From the NCBI GenBank assembly GCA_031404455.1, contig JANNHP010000469.1:1-32250 (forward strand): DNA of 32,250 nt, given 5' to 3'. The position numbers were made by a program, and so were the translations under genes. Source of the stretch: JANNHP01 sp031404455. GTDB lineage: Bacteria; Planctomycetota; JAJSAM01; JAJVHW01. Below, piece by piece: positions 9,068-16,984 of the stretch. How positions within the stretch are numbered: the stretch's first letter is position 1; each line of letters opens with the position of its first letter. Below the pieces are notes generated by a model. It was given only the letters and a program-made list of their open reading frames with translations. It ran no database searches and was not told where the DNA came from.

Positions 9068-9630
9068 CGCGACAGTTCGCGCAGCAGCCACGCGCGGGCG
9101 CGGTTCCACACGCGGTGCACGGTCGGCTCGGAGATGCCGAGGTTTGCGGCCGTCTCCTCCGCGGAGAGTCCGCCGAAGAACCTCATCTCCACGACCAGCG
9201 CCCACTGCGCGTCGATCCGCTCCATGCGCTCGAGCGCCTCGTGGACCGCGAGGACGTCGTGCGCGTCGCCGCCCGCGTCGCCCGGAGTCTCGGCGCCGAG
9301 CGTGACGCGGACCCGCTCGCCGCCGCGCTTGCCGGTCGCCCGTCCGCGCGCCATGTCCACGAGGACCGACCGCATCGCGCGCGACGCGGCGGCCATGAAG
9401 TGCGCGCGGTCGCGGAACGACGGCGCGTCGGCGCGGAAGAGCTTGAGGTACGCCTCGTTCACGAGCGCGGTCGGCTGCAGCGTGTGGTCCTTGCGCTGCC
9501 GCCGCATCTGGACGGCGGCGATCCTCACGAGTTCGCCGTGCACCGCCTCGAAGAGCGCGGCCTTGGCCGCGTCGGAGCCTTCCTCGACGTCGCGCAGGAG
9601 CATCGTGATCCGGCCCGTCGGCTCTTCCAT
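9064..9630 (-). CDS. ECF-type RNA polymerase sigma factor (planctomycete TIGR02999-like)
   Basis: 188 residues from the ATG at 9630; a GTG 18 bases upstream is possible but adds only six residues. Region 2 is seen at about 8-95 with ITMLLRDVEEGSDAA, LQPTALVNEAYLKLFR and FRDRAHFMAAASRAMRSVLV. Region 4 is at about 128-185 with ALERMERIDAQWALVVEMRF and the helix-turn-helix LSAEETAANLGISEPTVHRV. This wording is typical of the ECF group found next to Ser/Thr kinases in planctomycetes. No anti-sigma factor is adjacent. Instead its stop overlaps the start of the kinase gene, so phosphorylation by that kinase is the likely control. It begins 63 bases after the end of a carboxypeptidase-regulatory-like protein gene and may be co-transcribed with it. 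Confidence 0.93.
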   Translation of the reverse strand: MEEPTGRITMLLRDVEEGSDAAKAALFEAVHGELVRIAAVQMRRQRKDHTLQPTALVNEAYLKLFRADAPSFRDRAHFMAAASRAMRSVLVDMARGRATGKRGGERVRVTLGAETPGDAGGDAHDVLAVHEALERMERIDAQWALVVEMRFFGGLSAEETAANLGISEPTVHRVWNRARAWLLRELSR

Positions 9631-9693
9631 GCGCGGCGCAGCGTACACGTGGCGGCTCGGGGTCCGTCCAGCGTTCCCCGTCGAGACGCCGCG

Positions 9694-11313
9694 TCAGTCC
9701 GGCTTCTTGCGCAGCAGGAGGTCGAGCGACGTTTCGCGCCCGGCGACGACTTCCACGCTCTCGAAGCGGACGGGCTCGTAGCCCGCCACGTCCACCTCGA
9801 CGTCGTAGCTCCCCGGCTGGAACACGGTGAACTCGTGCGACTCGTCCCCGCCGCCCGCCGTCTGCGTGCCGAACCAGTCGAAGCCCTCGCCGTGGAGTTT
9901 CACGCGGACGGAGTAGTTCGAACACGCGAGCGGCTTGCGGTCCGTCGCCGAGAGGAAACGCAGGACGATCGCGAGGACGTCGTCGAGGACGACGCGGAGG
10001 TCCGGGTCGCCGCCCTTCACGCCGTCGACGATCGCCGTACGCGCCACACCGGGCGAACTCTCGGGGAGTCTCTCGCGGACGGAGATCCGGTGCGGGTCGA
10101 GGCCGACTTCGGGGAGGACGAACGCGCCAGCGTTGTCGGCCGAAACGGCGCCGACGGGCACCCCGTCCATCGAGAGCATCACGAACGCGTGCGGCGATGG
10201 ACGTCCCACGCCGTCCACGACGACGCCCTTCAGCGGAGCGCCGGGGGCGACCACCACGTTGCCGAGATCCACCTCCCCCGACGAGTGGTCGAAAGTCCCC
10301 AGCGGCATTGCCGTCCACCAACGCTCGCGCCCGGTGCCGTCGGCGCGGGCCGAGACCTTGAATGGAGTCGGCCGTAGCGCCACCAGTATCGCGGTCTCGT
10401 CGCCGGGAATCATGATCACGACTTCGCCGTTCTGCCGCGACTGCGACGACCGCTCGCCCCCGGCCCACCGCAGCATCACGTCCCTGACGCGAGCTCCCCG
10501 TGAATCCACGAACCGCGCGATTACGGTGAACGCACGCTTGAGTTCAACGACGACCTCGCCGCCGCGCCGCACGACGTCCAGGTCGGTCTCCGCGTACCCC
10601 GTCGCAAGATTGTGCGTCCGCGCCTCGACGTACGGCGGTTTCAGGAGATCGATGCCCGCCTCGGGAATCGGTGAGGTGACGAACTCGCCCCCGGCGTTCG
10701 TCCGCGCCGTCAGCACGAGGCCGAAATCGCTCTTGAACCAGGGCTGCGCGGTCACGGTCACGTACGCTTCCCAGACGGGCTTCCCGTCCATCAAGACTCG
10801 CCCGCGCACGACCACCGACGGGCCGAGGCGCACCGTCACCGAGATCTCATCCTTCGGCGAGATGAGCTCCTGCGGCGCGCCCGCCTCCGCGTCGAGCCAC
10901 GCGACGACGCGGACCGGGTCCTCGTCCGCGCGTAGCACGAGGCGGCCGTCCGCATCGGTGTTCCCGGCCGCGGACGGGTTCCCGTCGTCGTCGGGGCCGA
11001 CGAGCAGCACGGCCGCGCCCTTCGCGGGCGTGCCGTCGGAGCGCAGGACGGTGACGGTGACCGGGTACTTCGTCGGCGCGGGATCGGCGGTCGGCTGAGT
11101 GACCGCGTCCGCCTTCGTCTCGGCGTCCGGCGTGGGCGACGGCGTCTCGCCGCGGACGCGCGGCGGACGGACTCTCGGGACCTCCGGCGGCGGAGGAACC
11201 TCGGCGGCGTTCGACTTCACCGGAACCGGCGCGTGCTCGCTCTCCGACGGCCGGAGCCACCACGCGACAAACGCGAGTAGGACGAGCACGAGGACCGCGA
11301 CGACCCGTCTCAC
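9694..11313 (-). CDS. Membrane-anchored protein with carboxypeptidase-regulatory-like repeats (paralogue B)
   Basis: 539 residues. A single N-terminal membrane segment (MRRVVAVLVLVLLAFVAWWL) is followed by a proline-rich stalk to about residue 82. A series of beta-sandwich units of the carboxypeptidase regulatory-like type fills the rest. Typical strands are VTVTVLRSDGTPAKGAAVLL, VVVRGRVLMDGKPVWEAYV, PLKGVVVDGVGRPSPHAFV and, at the end, GSYDVEVDVAGYEPVRFESV. It is clearly related to the protein encoded just upstream: both carry a GV-x-GGDP motif and end in a lysine-rich KKP tail. Its ATG overlaps the stop of that gene by four bases. The bulk lies outside the cytoplasm. The ligand is unknown, and no peptidase domain is present. 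Confidence 0.8.
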   Translation of the reverse strand: MRRVVAVLVLVLLAFVAWWLRPSESEHAPVPVKSNAAEVPPPPEVPRVRPPRVRGETPSPTPDAETKADAVTQPTADPAPTKYPVTVTVLRSDGTPAKGAAVLLVGPDDDGNPSAAGNTDADGRLVLRADEDPVRVVAWLDAEAGAPQELISPKDEISVTVRLGPSVVVRGRVLMDGKPVWEAYVTVTAQPWFKSDFGLVLTARTNAGGEFVTSPIPEAGIDLLKPPYVEARTHNLATGYAETDLDVVRRGGEVVVELKRAFTVIARFVDSRGARVRDVMLRWAGGERSSQSRQNGEVVIMIPGDETAILVALRPTPFKVSARADGTGRERWWTAMPLGTFDHSSGEVDLGNVVVAPGAPLKGVVVDGVGRPSPHAFVMLSMDGVPVGAVSADNAGAFVLPEVGLDPHRISVRERLPESSPGVARTAIVDGVKGGDPDLRVVLDDVLAIVLRFLSATDRKPLACSNYSVRVKLHGEGFDWFGTQTAGGGDESHEFTVFQPGSYDVEVDVAGYEPVRFESVEVVAGRETSLDLLLRKKPD

Positions 11314-13019
11314 GGCTTCTTCTTCATCCGGACGTCGATCTCCGCGTCGCGGTCGGTGCGGACGTCGACGCTCTCGACCTGCACGAGTTCGAGGCCCGGC
11401 GCGGACACCATCAAGTCGTACGCGCCCACCGCCGGGACCTGGACGCGGATCTCGTGGCGCGGGAGGGGCGAATCGCTGGACACATAGGAGACGCCGCTCG
11501 TCCGTCCGGGCGCGTGCAGTTCCGCGTTCAGATGGGCGCCGAGCACCTCGAGCCTCGCGCCGTTCTCGTCGCGCAGCCGCACGCGAATCCCCAGCCGGCC
11601 GCGGACGATCCGCACCTCGGGATCGCCGCCGTGGACGCCCTCGACCGCCGGGATCCCACCGAACCGGTTGGACGATCGTTCGTTGACGACGAGGTCGTGC
11701 TCGTCACCCGAAAGCGGAAGTTCGAACGCGCCCTGGGCATTGGTCGTGACGGACAGGATCTCCACTCCAGCGAGGACGGCCGTGACCCGCGCGCCCGCGA
11801 CGGGACCGCCGTCCATCAGCGCGACGGCGCGGGGGTAGGCCTTGTCCCACCAGGGCTCGCTCTTCAGGAGCACGACGACGCCGCGCAGCGGCTTCCCGCC
11901 ATCGACCACGACGTCGCCGAGATCGCGATCGCCCGCGTCGCCGCGGAAGTTCCCGAGGCGCCTCGCGGCGAACCAGGTGCTCCTCGCGGGCCGGAACTCG
12001 GCGTCGGACGTGCCGGTGAGGCTGTCCTGGACGATCACCTCACCGCCCTGCGCCGGGAGCCGCAGCGCGAACCGCCCGGCCTCTTCCGGGAACGCGGCGA
12101 GGCGCGTCCCAGCGAGCAGCACGCGGCCGCGCGGGAACAGAGCGCCGTCGGGAGTGACGAGCCGTCCGTGCAGCGCGGCACCGCGGTAGAGCGTGACGAC
12201 GACCGGCCTCTTCGGCGCCTCCGTGCGCGTCGTCGATGCGGAACCCGGCACGAGACCCTCCGCGTGCGCCACGACCTCGATGTCCTGGCGGCCGTTCCAC
12301 CAGTCACCATCGAACGGCAACGGCGGCAGTTCGAACTCGCCGTCGGCGTTCGACGTCGCCTCGACGACGATCGATCCGCCCGCGCCCGGCGGAAACATCT
12401 CGGCACGCACGCTCGCGCTGGGCACCGGACACGAGAGCGAGTCGATCGCTCGTCCGCGGACGACGACGCCCGGCTTCAGGACGACATCGGGCAGCGGATT
12501 CACCGAGCCGGCCTTGTACGACCAGCCCGCGTCGGACCCGAGCCGCACGTACAGCGGTCCAGCGCCGCCGGACACACGCGCGCGCCCCTCGGCGTCCGTC
12601 TTCCTGAGCGCCCACATCATGGGGCCCGGCCAGTCGTTCCAGAGCGATCGCTGCGGCCAGGTGATCTCAACGCCCGCTGCGGGAGTTCCGTCGGCGCGCA
12701 ACACGCGGAGTTCGTGCAGATTGTTCGCGGGCTCCTTGGACACGGGCACGGGCGCCTGAGTCTCCGGCGCGTCGGGCTTCGCTGTTTCGCCCGTCGCCGA
12801 GGACGTCGTCTCGACGGAGGCAGCGCGCTTCCGCGCAGGCGGCTTGCGGGGCGGGGTCGGGCGGCTCGTGTCCGCGGCGTCCGGACGCGGATCATCCGGC
12901 GCCTCGTCCACCGTCGGCGCGTCCGTCCCGCACGACCGCACGGCGACGATCGCCGCCGCCGCCGCGACGACGACGAGCACCGCGAACCACGCGATTCGGC
13001 TTCGGTTGGCGCGTGCCAT
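11310..13019 (-). CDS. Membrane-anchored protein with carboxypeptidase-regulatory-like repeats (paralogue A)
   Basis: 569 residues from the ATG at 13019; ATGs at 13028 and 13037 are alternatives. A membrane segment (residues 9-28, RIAWFAVLVVVAAAAAIVAV) precedes a Pro/Thr/Ala-rich linker to about residue 95. Beta-sandwich repeats follow: HELRVLRADGTPAAGVEITW, VVVRGRAIDSLSCPVPSASV, a TNAQGAFELPLSG unit and a final GAYDLMVSAPGLELVQVESV. The downstream gene shares this order, so the two arose by tandem duplication. The open frame continues upstream to 13289 only because the opposite strand is a real gene. The start lies 28 bases from the divergent potA start. Confidence 0.78.
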   Translation of the reverse strand: MARANRSRIAWFAVLVVVAAAAAIVAVRSCGTDAPTVDEAPDDPRPDAADTSRPTPPRKPPARKRAASVETTSSATGETAKPDAPETQAPVPVSKEPANNLHELRVLRADGTPAAGVEITWPQRSLWNDWPGPMMWALRKTDAEGRARVSGGAGPLYVRLGSDAGWSYKAGSVNPLPDVVLKPGVVVRGRAIDSLSCPVPSASVRAEMFPPGAGGSIVVEATSNADGEFELPPLPFDGDWWNGRQDIEVVAHAEGLVPGSASTTRTEAPKRPVVVTLYRGAALHGRLVTPDGALFPRGRVLLAGTRLAAFPEEAGRFALRLPAQGGEVIVQDSLTGTSDAEFRPARSTWFAARRLGNFRGDAGDRDLGDVVVDGGKPLRGVVVLLKSEPWWDKAYPRAVALMDGGPVAGARVTAVLAGVEILSVTTNAQGAFELPLSGDEHDLVVNERSSNRFGGIPAVEGVHGGDPEVRIVRGRLGIRVRLRDENGARLEVLGAHLNAELHAPGRTSGVSYVSSDSPLPRHEIRVQVPAVGAYDLMVSAPGLELVQVESVDVRTDRDAEIDVRMKKKP

Positions 13020-13047
13020 CCGCCCCATGAATACCATGCGCCCCCAC
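13020..13047. promoter_or_regulatory. Very short divergent start region between an exported protein and potA
   Basis: Only 28 bases separate the preferred start codons of two divergent genes, and with the alternative starts they overlap. No Shine-Dalgarno sequence precedes the potA ATG at 13048. The minus gene has only GGGGCGG just before its ATG. Promoters must therefore lie inside the opposing coding sequence, or the messages are leaderless or start further upstream. I cannot identify the promoter elements. Confidence 0.3.
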
Positions 13048-14097
13048 ATGGACGCACCCGCCGCCGAACTGCGCCGCGTCGTCCGACGGATCGGAGACCA
13101 GACGATCCTCGACCGGGTCGATCTCGTCGTGGCGCGGGGCGAGTTCTTCTCGCTGCTCGGGCCGTCGGGGTGCGGGAAGACGACGTCGCTGCGACTCCTC
13201 GCGGGGTTCGACGAGCCGGACGAGGGCGAGGTGCTCGTCGACGGCGCGGACATGCGCGGCGTCCCGCCGTACCGCCGCGACGTCAACACGGTGTTCCAGA
13301 GCTACGCACTCTTCCCGCACATGTCGGTCGCGGGCAACGTGGCGTTCGGCCTCGAGATGCAGCAAGTTCCTCGCTCCGACGTCGCCCGCCGCGTCGCCGA
13401 GGCGCTCGAGATGGTGCAACTCGCGGGTCTCGGCGAGCGCCGTCCTCATCAGCTCTCGGGCGGACAGCAGCAACGCGTCGCGCTCGCGCGCGCGATCGTG
13501 CGGCGGCCGAAGGTGCTCCTCCTCGACGAACCGCTCGGCGCGCTGGATCTGAAACTCCGCCGCGGGATGCAGATCGAGCTGAAGCGCCTGCAGCGGAAGC
13601 TCGGCACGACCTTCGTCTACGTCACGCACGACCAGGAGGAGGCGCTCACCATGTCCGACCGCATCGCGGTGATGGACAAGGGCCGCGTGCTCCAGGTCGG
13701 CACGCCGCAGGACGTCTACGAGCGTCCCGCGACGCGCTTCGTCGCCGACTTCCTCGGCGAAGCGAACCTGCTCGACGCGGAGGTGACGCAGGACGGCGTG
13801 CGCGTGGGGACGGTCCTCCTTCGCATGGCTTCGGCGGACAGGCCCGCTGTCGGCGCGAAAGCCACTCTGTGCGTGCGTCCCGAACGAATGACGCTCTCCT
13901 CCAGCGGCGACGGCCTCCCCGGCGTCGTCGAGGAGGCGATCTACGCGGGCAGCGAGACGAAGTACCTGATCCGTCTCGCCGACGGCCAGACGCTCTCGGC
14001 GCGCCTGCCCGCCGAAGCGTTGCGGCGGCGGGTCGGCGAGAACGTCGTCGCGACGTTCGCCGCGGAACACATACGCCTCCTCGAGCCGAAGCCTTGA
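13048..14097 (+). CDS. potA: Spermidine/putrescine ABC transporter ATP-binding protein
   Basis: 349 residues from the ATG at 13048; ATGs at 13027 and 13036 are possible starts. Walker A is GPSGCGKT (38-45), the Q-loop lies in NTVFQSYALFPHMSV, the ABC signature is LSGGQ (136-140), Walker B is LLLDEP (157-162) and the switch histidine is His194 in YVTHDQEEA. The C-terminal 100 residues, with LCVRPERMTL and a final EHIRLLEP, are the TOBE domain typical of PotA/CysA/MalK-type ATPases. It powers import through PotB and PotC of substrate bound by PotD. Its stop overlaps the potB start. Polyamine is the likely substrate from the operon as a whole, since the ATPase alone does not define it. Confidence 0.93.
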   Translation: MDAPAAELRRVVRRIGDQTILDRVDLVVARGEFFSLLGPSGCGKTTSLRLLAGFDEPDEGEVLVDGADMRGVPPYRRDVNTVFQSYALFPHMSVAGNVAFGLEMQQVPRSDVARRVAEALEMVQLAGLGERRPHQLSGGQQQRVALARAIVRRPKVLLLDEPLGALDLKLRRGMQIELKRLQRKLGTTFVYVTHDQEEALTMSDRIAVMDKGRVLQVGTPQDVYERPATRFVADFLGEANLLDAEVTQDGVRVGTVLLRMASADRPAVGAKATLCVRPERMTLSSSGDGLPGVVEEAIYAGSETKYLIRLADGQTLSARLPAEALRRRVGENVVATFAAEHIRLLEPKP

Positions 14098-14933
14098 AGC
14101 GCTCGCGCTGGCTGCTCGTCCCCGGCGGCGCCTGGCTCGTGCTCTTCACGCTGACCCCGCTCGCGCTCGTCCTCGCGATCAGTCTCGCCGGACGCGGCAG
14201 TCCGGTGACGTGGGAGTTCGACGGCAGCGCGTGGTTGCGACTCATGGACGCGCGATGGATCGGTCCCGCGACGCGGTCGCTCGTCGCGGCGCTCGCGGCG
14301 ACGGCCGCGTGTCTCCTCGTCGGCGCGCCGCTCGCGGTGTTCATCGCGCGGCGGCCCGAACCGTGGCGGCGCATCCTCTACTTCCTCGTGCTGCTCCCGC
14401 TCTGGGCCAACTCGCTCGCGCTCACGTACGCGTGGATGATCCTGCTCCGCAGCGGCGGCCTCCTCGACCAGGCCGCGCGCGGCGCCGGGGCACTCGGGCC
14501 CGAGGGATCGCTCGGCCTCCTCTACACGCCGGGCGCGGTGCTCGTCGGACTCGTCTACGTGCTGCTGCCGTTCATGGTCTACGCGGCGTACGCCTCGGCC
14601 GAGCGCTTCGACTGGCGACTGCTCGAAGCGGCGCAGGACCTCGGCGCCACGCGCCTCACCGCGATGCGGCGCGTGCTGCTGCCGGCGATCCGCCCGGGGC
14701 TCGTCGGCGGCTCGGTGCTCGTATTCGTGTCGTCGCTCGGCGCCTTTGTCGTGCCGGAACTCCTCGGCGGGTCGAAGTCGTCGTTCGTGGGCAACGCGAT
14801 CCGCGAGCAGTTCCACGACGCGCCGCTCGACTACCCGCTCGGCGCCGCCATGGCGGCGGCGGTGCTCGCGTTCGTCGCTGCGGCGATGTGGATCCAGCAG
14901 CGTTTCGCGCGCGAGCCGGAGACGGCGCGATGA
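14094..14933 (+). CDS. potB: Polyamine ABC transporter permease
   Basis: 279 residues if translation starts at the TTG at 14094, which overlaps the potA stop (TTGA). No ATG lies close to the first membrane segment, so this rare start is preferred. Six hydrophobic segments are visible, the first being LLVPGGAWLVLFTLTPLALV. The cytoplasmic EAA loop that docks on the ATPase is seen in LLEAAQDLGATRLTAMRRVL. The loop ELLGGSKSSFVGNAI before the last segment is typical of PotB. It forms the inner-membrane channel together with PotC. Confidence 0.92.
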   Translation: MKRSRWLLVPGGAWLVLFTLTPLALVLAISLAGRGSPVTWEFDGSAWLRLMDARWIGPATRSLVAALAATAACLLVGAPLAVFIARRPEPWRRILYFLVLLPLWANSLALTYAWMILLRSGGLLDQAARGAGALGPEGSLGLLYTPGAVLVGLVYVLLPFMVYAAYASAERFDWRLLEAAQDLGATRLTAMRRVLLPAIRPGLVGGSVLVFVSSLGAFVVPELLGGSKSSFVGNAIREQFHDAPLDYPLGAAMAAAVLAFVAAAMWIQQRFAREPETAR

Positions 14934-15763
14934 CCCGCGGACGGTCTCTCGCCGACCGGATGATCGACCCGGCGTTCGCCGCGAACGCCGGCCTCGTGCT
15001 CGCGTTCCTCTACGTGCCGATGGCGGTGCTCGTCGTCTTCAGCTTCAGCGGATCGAAGTACGCGTCCGTCTGGGGCGGGTTCTCGTTGAAGTGGTACGAG
15101 AAGCTCGCCGACGACCGCACGCTCGCGGCCGCACTAGGCAACAGTCTTGCGATCGGCCTCGTCGTCGCCGTGCTCTCGACCGTGATCGGCACGATGACGG
15201 CACTCGGCCTCGAACGCCACGCATCGCGCCGCACGGCCGCGGCCGGAGACGTCGCCGTCACGCTGCCGATCGCGATGCCCGACATCGTGCAGGCGATCGC
15301 GCTGCTCATGAGCTTCCAGCTCTGCTGGTTCGCGGCGGCGCGCGCGATCTTCGGATGGACGCCGTCGCTCGGGCGGACCACCGTGATCCTCGCGCACACG
15401 GCGTACGCCTTCGCCTACGTCACCGTGGTCGTCCGCGCGCGCCTGCGCGGCATGGGCACGATGCTCGAGGAGGCCGCGATGGACCTCGGCGCGACGCCGC
15501 TGCGCGCGTTCTTCCGCGTCACGCTGCCGCTCCTCTCTCCGGCAGTGCTCGGCGGCTTCCTGCTCGCGTTCACGCTGTCGCTCGACGAGTTCGTCATCAC
15601 CTTCTTCACCAGCGGAACCGAGGGTTCCACGCTGCCCGTCTACATCTGGTCGAAGGTGCGCTTCGGCGTGACGCCGGAGATCAACGCGCTCGCGGCGGTG
15701 CTCGTCGTAGCCTCCGCCCTTCTCGTGACGCTGTCCGCGGTCCTCCTGAGGAGAAGCCGATGA
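14930..15763 (+). CDS. potC: Polyamine ABC transporter permease
   Basis: 277 residues, with the ATG overlapping the potB stop (ATGA). Family features include the first membrane segment LVLAFLYVPMAVLVVFSF, then FSGSKYASVWGGFSLKWYEK, which is very typical of PotC. The EAA loop is LEEAAMDLGATPLRAFFRV. The last part, SLDEFVITFFTSG and TLPVYIWSKVRFGVTPEINA, is also characteristic. It pairs with PotB in the inner membrane. The C-terminus ends in a short basic tail, and its stop overlaps the potD start. Confidence 0.95.
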   Translation: MTRGRSLADRMIDPAFAANAGLVLAFLYVPMAVLVVFSFSGSKYASVWGGFSLKWYEKLADDRTLAAALGNSLAIGLVVAVLSTVIGTMTALGLERHASRRTAAAGDVAVTLPIAMPDIVQAIALLMSFQLCWFAAARAIFGWTPSLGRTTVILAHTAYAFAYVTVVVRARLRGMGTMLEEAAMDLGATPLRAFFRVTLPLLSPAVLGGFLLAFTLSLDEFVITFFTSGTEGSTLPVYIWSKVRFGVTPEINALAAVLVVASALLVTLSAVLLRRSR

Positions 15764-16782
15764 AGCCGCTCGTGTTCGCCGCGCTCGCGCTCGCGCTCGC
15801 CGGATGCGGTCGCACGGAGACGCTGCACGTCCTCGTGTGGAGCGACTACCTCGTCCCGGAACTCGTCGCCGAGTTCGAGAAGGAGAACCACTGCCGCGTG
15901 GCGGAGACGAACTTCGGCAACAACGAGGAGCTGCGCGCGAAGCTCCTCGCGGGCGGGTCGGAGTTCGACGTCGTCTGCCCGTCGGACTACATGGTCACTC
16001 AACTCGCGAAGGACGGCGTCCTCGCCGAGATCGACGCGGCGAAGGTTCCGAACCTGAAGAACCTGTCGCCGCGCTTCGACGGCAAGCCCTACGACCCCGG
16101 CCACCGCTGGTCGGTCCCTTACCAGTGGGGCGTGACGGGCATCGCGTGGCGCAAGTCGGCCGTGCCGGTGGCACCGAAGTCGTGGAAGGACCTCTTCGAC
16201 GAGAAGAACCTCGGAGCGTGGTCGGGAAGAGTCTCGATGCTCAACGACGGACGCGAGGTCGCCGCGGCGGCTCTCCTCGCTCTCGGATGCTCACCGAACA
16301 GCCGCGACGAGAAGGAGATCGCACGCGCCGGGGTCATGCTCGGGCTTCAGCGCGTGCAGATCGCGAAGTACGACTCCGACCTCTTCGGCGACTCGCTCGT
16401 CGCGAAGGAGACGATCGTCGCGCAGGGCTGGTCCGGCACGATCGCCAACGCGCAGGTGGAGGATCCCGACATCGGGTTCGTCGTCCCCGACGAGGGCGCC
16501 TTCACCTACGTGGACAACTGGGCGGTCCCGAAGGGCGCGAAGGAGAAGGACCTCGCGTTCGCGTTCGTCGACTTCCTGCTCCGCCCCGACGTGGCCGCGA
16601 AGGCCGCGAACGCGCGTCGCTACGCGAGCGTGAACGAGGCGGCCAAGCCGATGATCGATCCCGAGATCCTCGCGGGCACCGCGTACGCGGACGGCGGCGG
16701 GAAGTCGCTCTTCTGGGTCGAGGACGCGGGCCCCGCGGGCGACGCGTACAAGCGGCTCTGGTCGGACCTGAAGAACCGCTGA
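15760..16782 (+). CDS. potD: Polyamine-binding lipoprotein of the ABC transporter
   Basis: 340 residues. The ATG at 15760 overlaps the potC stop and has a strong site GAGGAG just upstream. The signal peptide ends in a good lipobox, LALAGC, so the protein is probably lipid-anchored outside the inner membrane. The mature part begins LHVLVWSDYLVPELVAEFEK and continues with EFDVVCPSDYMV, VPYQWGVTGIAW and DNWAVPKGAK, all typical of PotD/PotF binding proteins. It captures polyamine and delivers it to PotBC. The discrimination between spermidine and putrescine cannot be read reliably from the sequence by eye. Confidence 0.93.
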   Translation: MKPLVFAALALALAGCGRTETLHVLVWSDYLVPELVAEFEKENHCRVAETNFGNNEELRAKLLAGGSEFDVVCPSDYMVTQLAKDGVLAEIDAAKVPNLKNLSPRFDGKPYDPGHRWSVPYQWGVTGIAWRKSAVPVAPKSWKDLFDEKNLGAWSGRVSMLNDGREVAAAALLALGCSPNSRDEKEIARAGVMLGLQRVQIAKYDSDLFGDSLVAKETIVAQGWSGTIANAQVEDPDIGFVVPDEGAFTYVDNWAVPKGAKEKDLAFAFVDFLLRPDVAAKAANARRYASVNEAAKPMIDPEILAGTAYADGGGKSLFWVEDAGPAGDAYKRLWSDLKNR

Positions 16783-16824
16783 TCGGCGCGCGGACTGGCG
16801 CCGCGCGGCACGTCTGAACCAACT

Positions 16825-16970
16825 TCTCGGTAGGGGCAAAGGCGCCGGGCCGTACGAGTTCGTCCTGAGGACGAACTCGCGGCGACCCCCCGTGTCCGCC
16901 CAACGTGATCTCGTCGCGGGCACCGTTTCCTGCTGACCTGGGCGGACACGGGGGTCCGCCCCTACCGAGA
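16825..16970. repeat. Nested palindromic REP-like element between convergent genes
   Basis: The element lies between the ends of potD and the minus-strand sensor gene. Perfect 13-base terminal inverted repeats, TCTCGGTAGGGGC at 16825-16837 and its complement at 16958-16970, bound it. Inside, CCCCCGTGTCCGCCCA near 16887-16902 pairs with 16939-16954. The right end alone can also fold (GGGCGGAC with GTCCGCCC, about 16940-16961). The left arm matches the complement of the right arm except for about 46 extra bases after 16837. Those bases contain a separate perfect hairpin with 10-base arms and a TGA loop at 16856-16878. It looks like one palindromic element inserted into another. It may also act as a two-way terminator. 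Confidence 0.75.
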
Positions 16971-16984
16971 GACCCACACCCGCA

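Noticed and set aside
6434..9781. 1115-codon plus-strand frame opposite the kinase and sigma genes
   Set aside because: Antisense shadow: the other strand has complete kinase, WD40 and sigma motifs.
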